Shown here: positions 1 to 12,400 of the stretch, piece by piece
Layout of the letters: each line of letters starts with the position of its first letter
Position numbering within the stretch: the first letter of the stretch is position 1
Origin: Paraescarpia echinospica
Lineage: Eukaryota > Annelida > Polychaeta > Sabellida > Siboglinidae
Length of the DNA stretch: 64,000 bases
Assembly (NCBI GenBank): GCA_020002185.1
Contig: CM034534.1
Location: 66,367,967 to 66,431,966, forward strand
Direction of reading: 5' to 3'
Notes under the pieces: model-generated
What the model saw: the letters and a program-made list of their open reading frames with translations, nothing else
Database searches by the model: none
What the model was told of the DNA's origin: nothing
Position numbers and translations under genes: made by a program

Positions 1-2362
1 AACCTCCTGTCGTGGCAATCTATCATATGCCTTCTCTAAATCAATGAAGACCTTGTGCAGTTCCTTCTGCATCTCCCGGTGTTTCTCCATCAGCTGCCTT
101 GCTGCAAATATGGCATCCGTTGTTCCTCTGCCTGGCATAAAACCGAACTGCTCCTCACGTATGCTTGTCTCCTCCCTCAGCCTTCTGTCAATTACCCTTT
201 CCCAAACCTTCATGGTGTGCGACATCAGCTTGATGCCTCTGTAATTGCCACAATCCTGGATGTCTCCCTTCTCCTTGAAGATAGGCACGATGACACTGTC
301 TCTCCATTCCTCTGGCATTTTCTCTTGTACATATATCTTCTGCATCAGATCCCACAGCATATCAACCCCCTCTTCTCCCAAACTCTTCCAGACCTCCACT
401 GGAATTCCGTCTGGTCCCATCACCTTCCCAGTTTTCATTCTTTTCAGTGCCACCTCTACTTCCTCCCTGATAATTCCTGGTGTTAAGCCTTCATTTGGCA
501 CTCCATCGCCAAAGACTGCCCTCGGGTTCTCTACGTTTAGCAGATTATCGAAATATCCTTTCCACCGATCCTTGATCTTATCCTGTTCCCATAAAACCAC
601 ACCTTGTTCATCCTTAATCTGTATTATCTGTGTGAAATCTTTGGTCGATTTGTCGCGAGCCTTTGCTATTCTATATATCTTTCTTTCTCCCTCCGGTGTT
701 TCCAGCACCTCATCCATTGCCTGTGTCTTTGATCTTGCTACTTCTTTCTTTGCCTCTTTGTTTGCCTGCCGATAGCTGTCTCTGTCTTCATGCTTCCCTG
801 ATGTTTCCCACTTCTTCTTAGCCTCTTTCTTAGCTCTTATCGCATCCTTCACCTCATCATTCCACCACCATGTCTCCTTGTCCCCAGGTGGTCTCTTTCC
901 TGTTGACATGCCCAGCACCTCCTGTCCCACTCTCAATATCACCTTGCTGTCCTCCTCCCACCATTCCTGCACGTTTTCCAACAATCTTCTTTCCTCCAAC
1001 ACTTTCTCCCTAAACTGCATCTTTAGGTCCTCTTCTTTCAATCTCCACCACTTGATCTTCGGTGTCACCTGCTCTGGTCTTCTTTTCTTACTACACTTAA
1101 TCTCCCAGTCCATCACCAGTACTTTGTGTTGTGCCGCCACACTTTCCCCGTTTATGACCTTACATTTCTTAGCTTCTTTCAGATGGGATCTTCTACACAT
1201 TAGGAAGTCTATTTGACTTTCTCTTCCTCCACTCCTGTAGGTCACCAACTGGCTCGCTCTCTTCTCGAAGAAAGTATTCCCTATCGCCAAATCAAATGCC
1301 ATCGCAAAGTCTACTACCCTTTTGCCTTCCTCGTTCCTCTCTCCCATTCCCCAGCCACCGTGTATCCTCTCAATCTCATCTCTACTCATTCCCACGTGGC
1401 CGTTTAGGTCTCCGCCTACAATCACCCTTTCTCCCTCTGGTATCGACCTGAGCTCTTGATCCATCTGTCTCCAGAAGGTTTCCTTCTCCTCCTCTTCACA
1501 GCCCACTTGAGGGGCGTACGCGCATATGATGTTAACCACCGTCTCACCTAAGCCCAGCTTGACACTCATCAATCGATTGTTCCTTCTGCTCACACTCACT
1601 AGGCTATCCTTAAGTTCTTTGTGTAGCAATATCCCCACCCCATTTCGCCCTCGCTCATCTGCTCCACTATATAGCAACTTGTAGTTTCCTCCCAACTCTC
1701 TCGCTTTGTCCCCCTTCCACCGAGTCTCCTGCACACACAGCACTCCCACCCTCCTCCTCTCCATCAGATCCACCAACTCCCTTCCTTGTCCAGTCATTGT
1801 CCCCACATTCAACATCCCCACTCTCATCCGGACTAACCTCTTTAACCGGGACCGCCCAAGGCCCGGTAGCCCTTGTCCACTTCTCACAGAGGTCAGGCGA
1901 GTCCTCTGCGAGTCGCTTACAGGGTATGCCCAAACTGCATCCGAGGCTCGCTGAATCATCATCATTTTGGATTTGGCATGATTTTTGTGGCCGAATGCCC
2001 TTCCTAACGCCAACCACACTTATAGGCGGTGGGCCTAGCCTTTGGTTCCGATGAACCAAAACCTGTAAGGCAACAGGTGGTTTGGAATCAGAGTTTCCTT
2101 CTCCTAGACCGACTGCCCTCCAAGGCTAACGGGTTCGGTCTACCCGGGTTTGGAATCAGAGTTTCCTTCTCCTAGACCCACTGCCTTACCAGGCTATCGA
2201 ACTGGGTCTACCCGGGTTTGGAATCAGTGTTGTCCTTCACCTAGGATAGTTTGGTCCACGACACCTTCTGTATTATCCGGTGCACCCCCTCCGAGGAAGG
2301 GCTCCCCCATCCGCCACCCGGGGAACGCGCCTCAACGCAGGCTATCCACAGCGCGAGGACAT
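1..2362 (-). mobile_element. 5' part of a LINE (non-LTR retrotransposon, RTE-like), running off the window edge
   Basis: Read on the minus strand, one frame is consistent at every point checked from an ATG at 1827 down to base 1 (about 609 codons). It starts with an apurinic-type endonuclease domain: MLNVGTMTGQGRELVDLMER near the N-terminus, CVQETRW at about 1735-1715, GGDLNGHVG at about 1420-1400 and SQIDF at about 1220-1205. After a linker comes the reverse transcriptase start: KTGKVMGPDGIPVEVW at about 440-400, NYRGIKLMSH at about 245-210, EEQFGFMPGRGTTDA at about 160-110 and motif A FIDLEKAYD at about 45-20. The catalytic YxDD and C-terminus lie beyond base 1. Upstream of the ATG, 1828-2362 is the 5' UTR and holds a tandem repeat. 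I did not translate every codon, so a stray stop is possible. Clade assignment (RTE-like) is from recall of family motifs. Confidence 0.8.
2080..2232 (-). repeat. Tandem repeat (about 68 bp, 2+ copies) in the LINE 5' UTR
   Basis: GTTTGGAATCAGAGTTTCC and following CTTCTCCTAGACC begin at about 2079 and 2153, and a partial third copy begins at about 2217. Each unit ends with a GGTCTACCCGG-type sequence. The repeats sit upstream of the LINE start codon, the position of internal promoter monomers in some LINEs. A promoter role is inference. Confidence 0.6.
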
Positions 2363-2368
2363 CAACCC

Positions 2369-2584
2369 AGGCATAATTATGTTTAAAAATACTGCATCTT
2401 AGCGCACTTTTGAGGCCCAAAAAGTGACCCGGTTTGTGCCAGTCTGCCATTGTGGCTGTGCATTACTGCACTGCTTGCATGGAATGAGCAATATAGCCGT
2501 GTATGTTGATGCAAACCGGAACACTATTAACGCCTCAAAATTGCGTGGTAAGACGGAATATTTTTAAACATAAATATGCCTAGG
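2369..2584. mobile_element. Foldback MITE, about 215 bp
   Basis: The left arm from about 2370 (GGCATAATTATGTTTAAAAA) pairs with the right arm ending at about 2583 (TTTTTAAACATAAATATGCC). The arms run about 75 bp each with mismatches and short indels. They also share TTTTGAGGC, AGTG and CCGGTTTG blocks further in. There is no coding capacity, so it would have moved with a transposase supplied elsewhere. It abuts the 5' end of the neighbouring LINE. Confidence 0.65.
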
Positions 2585-2924
2585 ATGATGTTGAATCATA
2601 GAATTAACGCAACAGTTGAGGCATCAAATTTAGGCAGAAATATTGTTATAATGGCAAATTCGAGGTGGTTCCAAATTTTATACAAGTGCCAACTGGTGAA
2701 CCGTTTGTGCTTCAACAGGCTGAATGAACCATTTATATAACCAGCACCAACAGGGTCCATGACCATGGGCTGAAACTATTGTCCTGATTCAAAAAATATT
2801 GCTTTTTCGACTCATGGTTATTTTGACTTATGGAAAATCGTGGGAAATCGACTATGTAGTATATAGTGTGCTTACATTGTAACTGGAAATAACCGGATAT
2901 AATTTGTGATATGCAGGATAGGTG
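2585..2924. other. Unassigned non-coding sequence upstream of the first visible RRP12 exon
   Basis: AT-rich sequence without a recognisable exon, RNA gene or repeat. The missing first RRP12 exon was looked for here (a basic, Lys/Arg-rich start) and was not found. Confidence 0.4.
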
Positions 2925-3232
2925 TTGAATCTAGTAGGATCCATAATTATAAGATATGTATTGAATATTGTAGGGCCATATTGTAGGATCCGTGTTGACT
3001 ATTGTAGGACCATATTGTAGGATCTGTGTTGACTATTGTAGGACCATATTGTAGGATCTGTGTTGACTATTGTAGGACCATATTGTAGGATCTGTGTTGC
3101 CTATTGTCGGATCTGTGTTGCCTATTGTAGGACCATATTGTAGGGTCTGTGTTGACTATTGTAGGACCATATTGTGGGATCTGTGTTGACTATTGTAGGA
3201 CCATATTGTGGGATCTGTGTTGACTCACATAT
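2925..3232 (+). repeat. 34-bp minisatellite immediately before an exon
   Basis: About 8 copies of a unit reading GACCATATTGTAGGATCTGT then GTTGACTATTGTAG. The early copies are shorter or degenerate. Each unit holds two TTGTAG strings, the same hexamer as the true splice acceptor (TTGTAG at 3241-3246) that follows the array by about 10 bp. Confidence 0.85.
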
Positions 3233-3246
3233 GATCCATGTTGTAG

Positions 3247-3461
3247 GCTCCAGTGGGTTGACTGTCGAGGCACTAGCCAAGCATGATGCTAAGGAGGGTG
3301 ATACTGAAGACGCTGGTATGCTGGACACCCAGTCGGAGGGGCGTGGTACGGCTGGCGGACGCTCGATGTCTACCTGGGCCAGCAACTGGACAGAATGTAC
3401 GAATGCCACGTTTGGACGTGTCCACCGATTCTGGTCGTCCAGTTCTGCTCTCCATAAAGAG
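3247..3461 (+). CDS. RRP12: RRP12 visible exon 1 (internal exon of the gene)
   Basis: Follows acceptor TTGTAG and ends HKE before GTAGTA. It encodes [12 protein letters not shown] and [20 protein letters not shown], matching human DLTVDAV and [20 protein letters not shown]. It begins in phase 1, so one base of its first codon comes from an unseen upstream exon. The acidic middle part is poorly conserved. Confidence 0.85.
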
Positions 3462-6400
3462 GTAGTAAACAGGTGGTTCCATTCTCTTACAGCGCGTAGG
3501 ACGTAATTACAAATAAAAGCTTTATTTCACCATGTCATCAACGTTTACTGCATGATTTTCAATGGGCTATCAGAGACGCATACATTCCTACATTGAAAGT
3601 TAGCTTTAGATAAAATATACAATTCACAAGAATATATCAAATTAAACAAATAAAAATACTAAATATGCAAAATGTCAATAAAATATACAATTCTAAAAAC
3701 ATTGATCATATCATATTGATACTGTTCACAATTGTATATATGTGACCCATCTTAACAAAATGAGTCGGATGTCGGCAAATCTGATTTTCCGTAAATGCCG
3801 TTTATGTGAACAAATCGCGAATCCATCGATTTTGAAATTTCCCCTGAAAATTATTCCCACTAATTAACTCTGTTTTGTGTATTTTAAAGCAATTTTTGTA
3901 GAGCTGTGCGAAGTGTTCCGCTCAATTTCCTTAAAATAATGTTCGCAACTGCTAATTTTGGGACGCTCCTAACATATGGGATATCACCACGAAGCTTGAC
4001 GCATCATCTTCCCATATATGGGCATACATATGCTAATAACTACATTATGTGACCTCCAGTAACTAAGGCGGTAACTTAGGTACATTTCATGAAACATAAC
4101 GAATAATTTGCATCAACTTTGACGGCCGTTTTCTGGGTTTGAAGGTTTCTACCCCACGTGTTTGTTAAACCATAACTTCAGTTAGAATCAAGATATCTTC
4201 TTACGTGATACACCATGTGAAAGCAGATATTCTGCTCTTTACAAGCTCCTAATAACTCAATATTAAAAATGTCTTACATGCGACTCATTTTGTTACGATT
4301 GGTCACACATTGTTTAATCTGTTAACTACAACTTTCAGTCGGGTTTCTCATGTGTGATTATACCCAATTCAAGAGCATTACAGAGAACAAGACGTCCTTG
4401 TAGGTTCATCAGTTTAAAAACAAATTATTTTGCAGTCAGTTTCCATACGGGTGGCATTGGATCGTAAAGAAGGCACCCTGCTCGTGCTTCTTGACCTGAG
4501 TTCAGCTTTTGACACGATTGACCACACTACTCTACTCAATCGGCTCAGCAAGCGCTACGGTATTCAAGGTTACGCCCTCCAGTGGATGGAATCATATCTG
4601 CAAGACCGCAAGCAGCGTGTTGTAATTGGCCAGAGTGCATCTGAACATCACATTCTTAAAACAGGAGTGCCGCAGGGATCCGTCCTCGGGCCTATACTGT
4701 TCTCTCTGTATGTCCAACCAGTTGGCGATGTCATCAGAAGGCACGGTGTAACGTTTCATCATTATGCTGATGACCTGCAGCTGATGCGTGCGTTTGCGCT
4801 TAATCCTACGGCACTACTCGAGGCCCTACATCGTCTTGAAGCCTGCGTCATGGAGATTCGGGAGTGGCTGACCTCTAATTACCTCAAACTGAACGACCAG
4901 AAAACCGAGTTCCTTCCGATTGTCCCAGTTTCTGCAAAGAAGTTAGTAAACGATCTCAGCATCAATGTTGGTGGTTCTCTCATCCGAGCTGTGCATCAGA
5001 TTAAAGACCTTGGTGCCGTCTTAGACTGTCATATGGACATGTCTGCCAACACATCAGCGATTATCCGGTCCTGCTATTTCCACCTACATCACATCAGCCA
5101 AATCAACAAGTTCCTGCCAAGACAGACGAGGGAGAGAGTAGTCAACGCATTAGTGACATCAAGGCTCGACTACTGCAACTCCCTCCTGTACGGCACCATG
5201 GACAAGAACTTTGTACGGTTACAGCGTGTCCAAAACTCTGCAGCCAGAATGATCGTGCGAGTGCCCAAATACGCAAGCATCACGCCAGTACTCCAAGACC
5301 TACATTGGCTGCCGGTACGAGAACGCGTTCGTTTCAAGATCCTGGTATTCGTGCACAGAGCTGTCAACAAGTGTGGGCCCGTGTACCTGAGCGAATTTGT
5401 CTGCCTCTACGTGCCCACCAGGTCCCTTCGGTCAACGGGAAATCGTCAACTTGCGAGACCGCGAACAAGATGCAAAGTCGGAGACGCGAGTTTTATGGCA
5501 GCAGCTCCGGACCTCTGGAACGATTTACCCACATCAATGCGTGAACTAAACAATGAAGCAGCTTTTAAAAGCGCATTAAAAACACTCTATTTTAATCGAT
5601 ATTTTAACTCCAGCAGCCCCAGCAGTCCCGGATCTGCGGAGTGATCTACTTTTTTTCAATGCATGTAATGAACACTGACACTTTTAAGAGCACTTTTAAA
5701 CACTCTCTTTTAATCAATATTTTAACTGCAATTGTGACTTTTAGACATGGCATTAAGCTTTTATCAATTATCTTTTGTTTACATAACATGATAATACTAA
5801 TATTTAAAGATTTTTTTTTAATATCATTTTTTTATTTAATTAATAACTTTTTGGATTTATTACTATTTTACATGTAAAGCGCCTTGAATAGTTTCTAACT
5901 AGAGTTGGCGCTATATAAGTATATTTATTTATTTACGATGCAAACATCCTGCCATAACCAGTAGTCTTTTAAATTTTTTTATTTCCGACGATACGGTATT
6001 TACTATTCAGCTGCTCGCTGACGATATGTAGAAGTAATCAAGATGTTGTGTTATATCTGTTTTCAGATTCTCGCTGTGTTGGCTGCAGTTACTGAGGTGA
6101 TCAAGACTCAGGGGGGCAGCGAAACAGAGACAGAATACTTTGCTGCACTGGTAGGGGTCATCTCAAATTGTTGATGTGATATATGTATATATATACTAAT
6201 ATGCTAAGTTCAGAGCATCAACAGTATATCTCTCTACTCAGATGCCAAAGTTCAGAATAAGTTACCAATTGATATTAAAAACAGCCAACCTTGATGAAAA
6301 TCCCTACACAAATATTTGAGTGCTTTTTTGTTATGATTTTATTATATTTATTTAAGTGTGTTTTTAAATATCACTATTATTATTTTTTATTCTAATGGTT

Positions 6401-9400
6401 TTTAATTTTAGTCCATTGTACATGTGTTAATACGTGTTGTATGATTGATGTAAATGATGCACGAAATGAATGGCTCGGCCATCGAAAATAGTGTACCGGG
6501 GTAAACTAAGCATGTTACCAAATGAAAATAAAATTATCAATCAATAAAAAATTGCCTCTATCTATGTTCAGTTGTTTCTTTCAGATGACAACTCTAGAGA
6601 CGGTGGATGACGAGAGTTCTATTGCCGCTGTGGCTTATCTGCTAAGTCTCGTCATGAAGAGGTACATCTTGATGATCTAACTTCTAAATGTCTGTGTACT
6701 TAAACTGATGGTTTTTGTTTTGTAAGCTTTGTCTGCATTGTTTGTGAAGCTGAAATACTATTAGTTCGTGTTGAAACTTACAGTACATGTCTGGCTCCCA
6801 CTGGAATTAAGAGTTGTAATATAATTGTGTTTGTTGTACTAGTGTTTGAGTGAAGCTTTTTGAAAATGGCTTCAGCCTTTTTATATTTACTTTTGCCTGC
6901 CAGAAAGAGGAGAGTTATGATTGCTATTGCATCATAGAACTGTTTACTAGCTTGTTTATGAGGCAAGTTGCCATCCCTGGCAGTCTGGTGATAAGTGCAG
7001 GTAATGTTCGTAGATGTGTCTAATGCCAGGTCATTGATTGGTTCTAATCCACCCAGAATTTAGGGTCAATGATCAGACGGATTGCAGTGAATGTTGTTGG
7101 CCATTAGGCAGTGGAAAAAACTGTACTATGATATACCTTTTTTAATTCACTTAAATCAAATGTTCTGCTCATAAAATATTATAAATATTCCAATTTTATT
7201 TCAAGAGATAACTTTTTAAAAAACCTGCTATAGAACCTTTTTTGTGGGGATTTATTTTGCATATGTACTACAAATGAATTTAGTTTCAGTTTCAAGACCA
7301 TAAGTTGGATATTATAAAATTATGATGTATTAAATTGATCATATGATGTTTAACATTTGATAAAAGCTTAAGGGGAGGCTCGGGTCGAAATTTACGGATT
7401 TTTGAAAATAAAATGAGTTTTGAGTTATTGACATTTCAATCTATGTATAAAAATTACTCAACTTCCCATTCATATACGTTATACCACCGAAATAAACCTG
7501 TTTATGTCACAAAACATGCATTTTGTGTGATGCCTATCATTGCTAAATCTTTGTTTTTGTCAAACGAAGCGTGAATAATCGAACATTATGCAATTTTCCG
7601 CGATTGATTGCGTCGCGAAAAATACTGCCATTCCATCATGGCGCATATCGTGGGAAAGCACTGTTTTCGCTCTGTATGATGATATAAACTATTTTAAGAT
7701 GGAACCGCTGCTGCCTGAATAATCCAGCCTATAAACGAACGCCTCTCTTGCCACTTCGGGGAAAAGGAATGGGTAACCCTACAACGATTGGTCAGGCAGC
7801 ATCACGTGATGACGGAATCTTCTGATTCCGTCAAGTAAAATGTTCTGATTGGTTGTAATACGTCCAACCTATGACGTCAGCTTGTAATACCAGCTACATT
7901 CGATAGGATTGACATTTTATTCTCCGCTTGTCTTTAGCTTTCTAAAATGACATTATGCCGTTTGGTCGAAAGTGAGTGAGTGGTTTCCGTGCCGCGAAGC
8001 GACGCAATATTGCGCAGCTGCAGTTGGCACGTAAAAGAAAGACTGCAAGTTGAATTTGTTGTTGAATATGTGACGATGACGTCTTCGGGTCCGACCACGA
8101 TGACAGGCCCAGCCTCAGGGCAGTGACTGTGTCAATAGCACCCAGAGTAAGGACAATTTCTGTGTTTTATATGTTCTCGATAACACTGACAGTGTAAATA
8201 ATACAGATATATTCATGTTGTCTCCACAGTTTGTCTTTGAACCCTGTATCAAGAGATTATTTGACGTTTGCCTATAATTTTATATTCGTTGTCTTGTTGA
8301 TGTTCAGCCGTCCAGGAGCTATCCAGGCACGCCAGAACCAGTATAGTTGACATAAAATAATAGTGATAATTATATACATGCTCATATTATGTTGTTTTAG
8401 GGATGGCAGTTATACTTTGTATATTATTCTATGGAATTATGGTTTATATTAGTACAACTTGCCTTGGTATGTCCCTTTATGACATATAGTTACACTGTAT
8501 ATAATTCAGTACTAATAAAATAAACAAAAGGCGCAACATAAACTACAGTCACAGACCTATAATACTGGGAGGGGCTTTTATTGTTAGTAATACTTGTGTT
8601 CATGAAATACATTGGTATTATGTACTTGTTTCTTAGCGTCAACTTGGCTGTCAGTGTCACCCGATCCGTCTCAGACTGTCTGTGACTGAGCGGAAGTTTG
8701 GCTACACGGATCTTCTGGATGAGATGGGGGTCTCACACTTCCCGGATGCTGCGACTGAGCGGAAGTTTGGCTACACGGATCTTCTGGATGAGATGGGGGT
8801 CTCACACTTCCCGGATTAGGATGGAGATACTGGTGCAGATCTGTCGACTGTACTTGTACGCTGCGCCATGTTGCTGTCGCGAACCTGCCGTGCTTTTCTT
8901 CAGTGAACTTTATTTAGGTTACAATGAACTTTATTTGAGCTCCAGTAAACTGTATTTGAGCTCCAGTGAACTTTATCTGTATAAATGTTGGAATGATGTG
9001 CTATTTTACAAATACGGTTTCCTGTTTTGTAATGTTTTTGCTACATTGCTTTGTTTGACATTATTATGCTGTTCAAATCACTTTGAACTATGCCATTTGA
9101 TAGATTATACATTGAATAACATGTGTACAAAGTTTCAATCACTTAGGTTGCTTTTCAGATGTTGAAAAGTGTGTACAAGTGTAACTAAACTTTGAACGCG
9201 ATTTTCTCAGAAACATGATTTCACTCACACCAGCTGTCTTCTTGTTTATTTATTTGAGTAACCGCTTGACAGATTTGCTTGAAACTTTCTACAATGTTTT
9301 TTGACAGTATGCCCCTGGTAACCAGCAAGCTACTTTTTCAAAAGCAAGGCATGTTTTTTAATAAAATGAGTCGCTAGTAAAAAAATTACGGGAACAAATA

Positions 9401-12400
9401 CAATTTTTTTTTTAAATCATAAAAAAAAAGTTTAACAAAAAATACAAAATGTAGCTTGCTGGTTACACTTAGGGTTATATGGAGTAACTACACACGAAAT
9501 TTGAGTAATGTATGTCCAGTAGTTACCAAGATATTTCAACGCATGCATTAAATCCAAGATGGCTGCCATACCGTGGGAAAATCCCCCGTAAAATTTTGAA
9601 AAAAATTCCAGGCCTTCCTGTTAGGTGGACTATCAATCTGTGAAAGTTTCAGCTGTGTAGAGTAAGTAACAATGAAGTTATAAAATAACACGTTTAGACC
9701 CAAGCCTCCCCTTAACACTTAAAAATTCATCACTCCATTCCAAAAACATTTAAACACTTCACCCCCATCCCACGTCTGCATCAGTGCATGTTCTGTTTCA
9801 GAGTGCCCCCTGTTGTCTTGAAGAGTCGATTCTCGGACATCTCTTCTGTGTTGTTGAATATTCTTGCTTCCCATGCTGACACCAATACACCAGCCCTCCT
9901 CAGATCAGTGTGTATTCTAGTTCATATTCTTCAGCAGTCTATTCTGTCTGTAGTATATTTTAACAGAAATTTGAATAAGGACGTATACGATAATATGAGT
10001 AGTTGTTCAAAGTTGTCAGGCATCCGAGGTAGAGAACAATCTATGCCATTCATATCTTTCTTCAGGTCTTTCGTCTTTAATCCTTACTTTATGCTTTAAC
10101 AGTAATTCCACAAATGTGTATATATGATGTTTAACAAGACATGCCACACAAAACAACAAGCTACCTTTCTGTCAAGTAGAAAGGAGCGTCGTCTACATAT
10201 GTACATTTATTACTTTAAAACAACTGAAATGTTACAAAAATACACGTGTTCTGTGTTGCAATGTCCTAACCTTGTGGCATTGTCCCATTTTATCCATTAA
10301 GAATTTTTTGTTTGTTGTTATTGTTAGATTGTATTATGCAGTATAAACTATGTATCCGTACATACTTACCATCCAAATGTGTTTAAACAAAGCTGTGAAA
10401 CTTTTTAATTTCACAGTGCAGTGTTTACAAAAATTGCTGAGTCACTTCCCTGAATAGCGAGCTTAGATAATTCCAGTAAAAGTTGCGACCCGACAGAGGC
10501 ATGATGATGTATTGTATGGTACACACAGCCGTCTATTAGTAATCGGACATGAGGCCACGCCTTCAGTAGCGGTGTGCAGCCATGTAAACCAGCAGTTCCC
10601 TCCTGAAACGCTTAAATTTCAACAACAAATTTTTCATTGAAACAATATTTAGGTGGTGGTATATTGCAATAGATATATTTTATACTATGTAACATGATTA
10701 TGTGATAAAAACAAACAGACAACCTCAAAGTTGGAAACTTTGGAGATGTGTACCACTGTGATAAGACAGCAAGAAATAAACTTACTTTGGAGCAATTGTT
10801 GAAACGTGACGTTTGTTGAAACGTGACGTTTCGACCCGTCTACAGCGGACCTTGTCAATGCACTGATGGCATCTTACATCAGTGCATGAACAAGAACAAC
10901 TGCACCAAAGTAAGTTTATTTCTAGCTGTCTAATGGAATCTTGAAACCATCAACAATATCTTTGATACCACTGTGATGTCATCCCGCAGGTGATTGTGTG
11001 TCTGGCTCAGATACTGCGAGTGCAGGAGCAGGCGGTCTGGGCCAACTCTTCCACTCTCAACGTCTACGACGGTCTACTCTCATTCATTGCACACTCAAAG
11101 CCTAAGGTGGGTGGCACAACTACAGTGGGTGGCATAACTACAGTGGGTGGCACGACTACAGTGGGTGGCACGACTACGGTGGGTGGCACAACTACAGTGT
11201 GTGGCACAACTACAGTGGGTGGCACAATTACAGTAGGTGGCATAACTATATTGGGTGGCACAACTACAGAGTGTGCACAACTACAGTGGGTGGCACCATT
11301 ACAGTAGGTGGCATAACTACAGTGTGTGCACAACTACAGTAGGTGGCATAACTATATTGGGTGGCACAACTACAGTGTGTGCACAACTACAGTGGGCGGC
11401 ATAACTATATTAGGTGGCACAACTATATTGGGTGGCACAACTACAATGTGTGTGCAATTACAGTAGGTGGCATAACTATATTGGGTGGCACAACTACAGT
11501 GGGTGGCACAATTACGGTAGGTGGCATAACTATATTGGGTGGCACAACTACAGTGTGTGCACAACTACAGTGGGTGGCACAATTACAGTAGGTGGCATAA
11601 CTATATTGGGTGGCACAACTACAGTGTGTGCACAACTACAGTGTGTGCACAACTACAGTGGGTGGCATAACTATATTAGGTGGCACAACTATATTGGGTG
11701 GCACAACTACAGTGTGTGTGCAATTACAGTAGGTGGCATAACTATATTGGGTGGCACAACTACAGTGTGTGCACAACTACAGTGGGTGGCACAATTACAG
11801 TAGGTGGCATAACTATATTGGGTGGCACAACTACAGTGGGTGGCATAACTATATTAGGTGGCACAATTATATTGGGTGGCACAACTACAGTGTGTGTGCA
11901 ATTACAGTAGGTGGCATAACTATATTGGGTGGCACAATTATGGTAGGTGGCATAACTATATTTGGTGGCACAACTACAGTGTGTGCACAACTACAGTGGG
12001 TGGCACAATTACAGTAGGTGGCATAACTATATTGGGTGGCACGACTACAGTGTGTGCACAACTACAGTGGGTGGCACAATTACAGTAGGTGGCATAACTA
12101 TATTGGGTGGCACAACTACAGTGTGTGCACAACTACAGTGGGTGGCACAATTACAGTAGGTGGCACAACTACATTAGGTGGCACAGATAGTGGGTGGCAC
12201 AACTACAGTGGGTGGCACAAATGGGGTGGGTCGCACAGCCACAGTTATGTCTCAAATAGAGTAGGGTCAGATCTTATTACGATTGACTTTGATTAGGAAA
12301 TCGTAGGAAGAAATATTTCCAACACATTTTTGTATTTAAAGATGTGAATTGAAATGTTGAAATATACAAAACGTGACTTTTCCATCTGCAGGACACTAGA

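Noticed and set aside
55..1407. Plus-strand open frames over the first 1.4 kb
   Set aside because: They are antisense to a LINE whose minus-strand frame carries all conserved endonuclease and RT motifs.
1667..2059. Minus-strand 130-codon frame ending GRKLQVAI
   Set aside because: It is out of frame with the LINE ORF from 1827 on; the motif-bearing frame is the adjacent one.
9908..10099. Extension of RRP12 exon 4 through its open frame
   Set aside because: The next exon continues the conserved protein directly from LLRS, and the extension has no similarity to the family. GTGTGT is a usable donor.
11064..12296. Glycine/valine- or Cys/His-rich repeat proteins on both strands
   Set aside because: Periodicity artefacts of the 17/18-bp minisatellite within an RRP12 intron.
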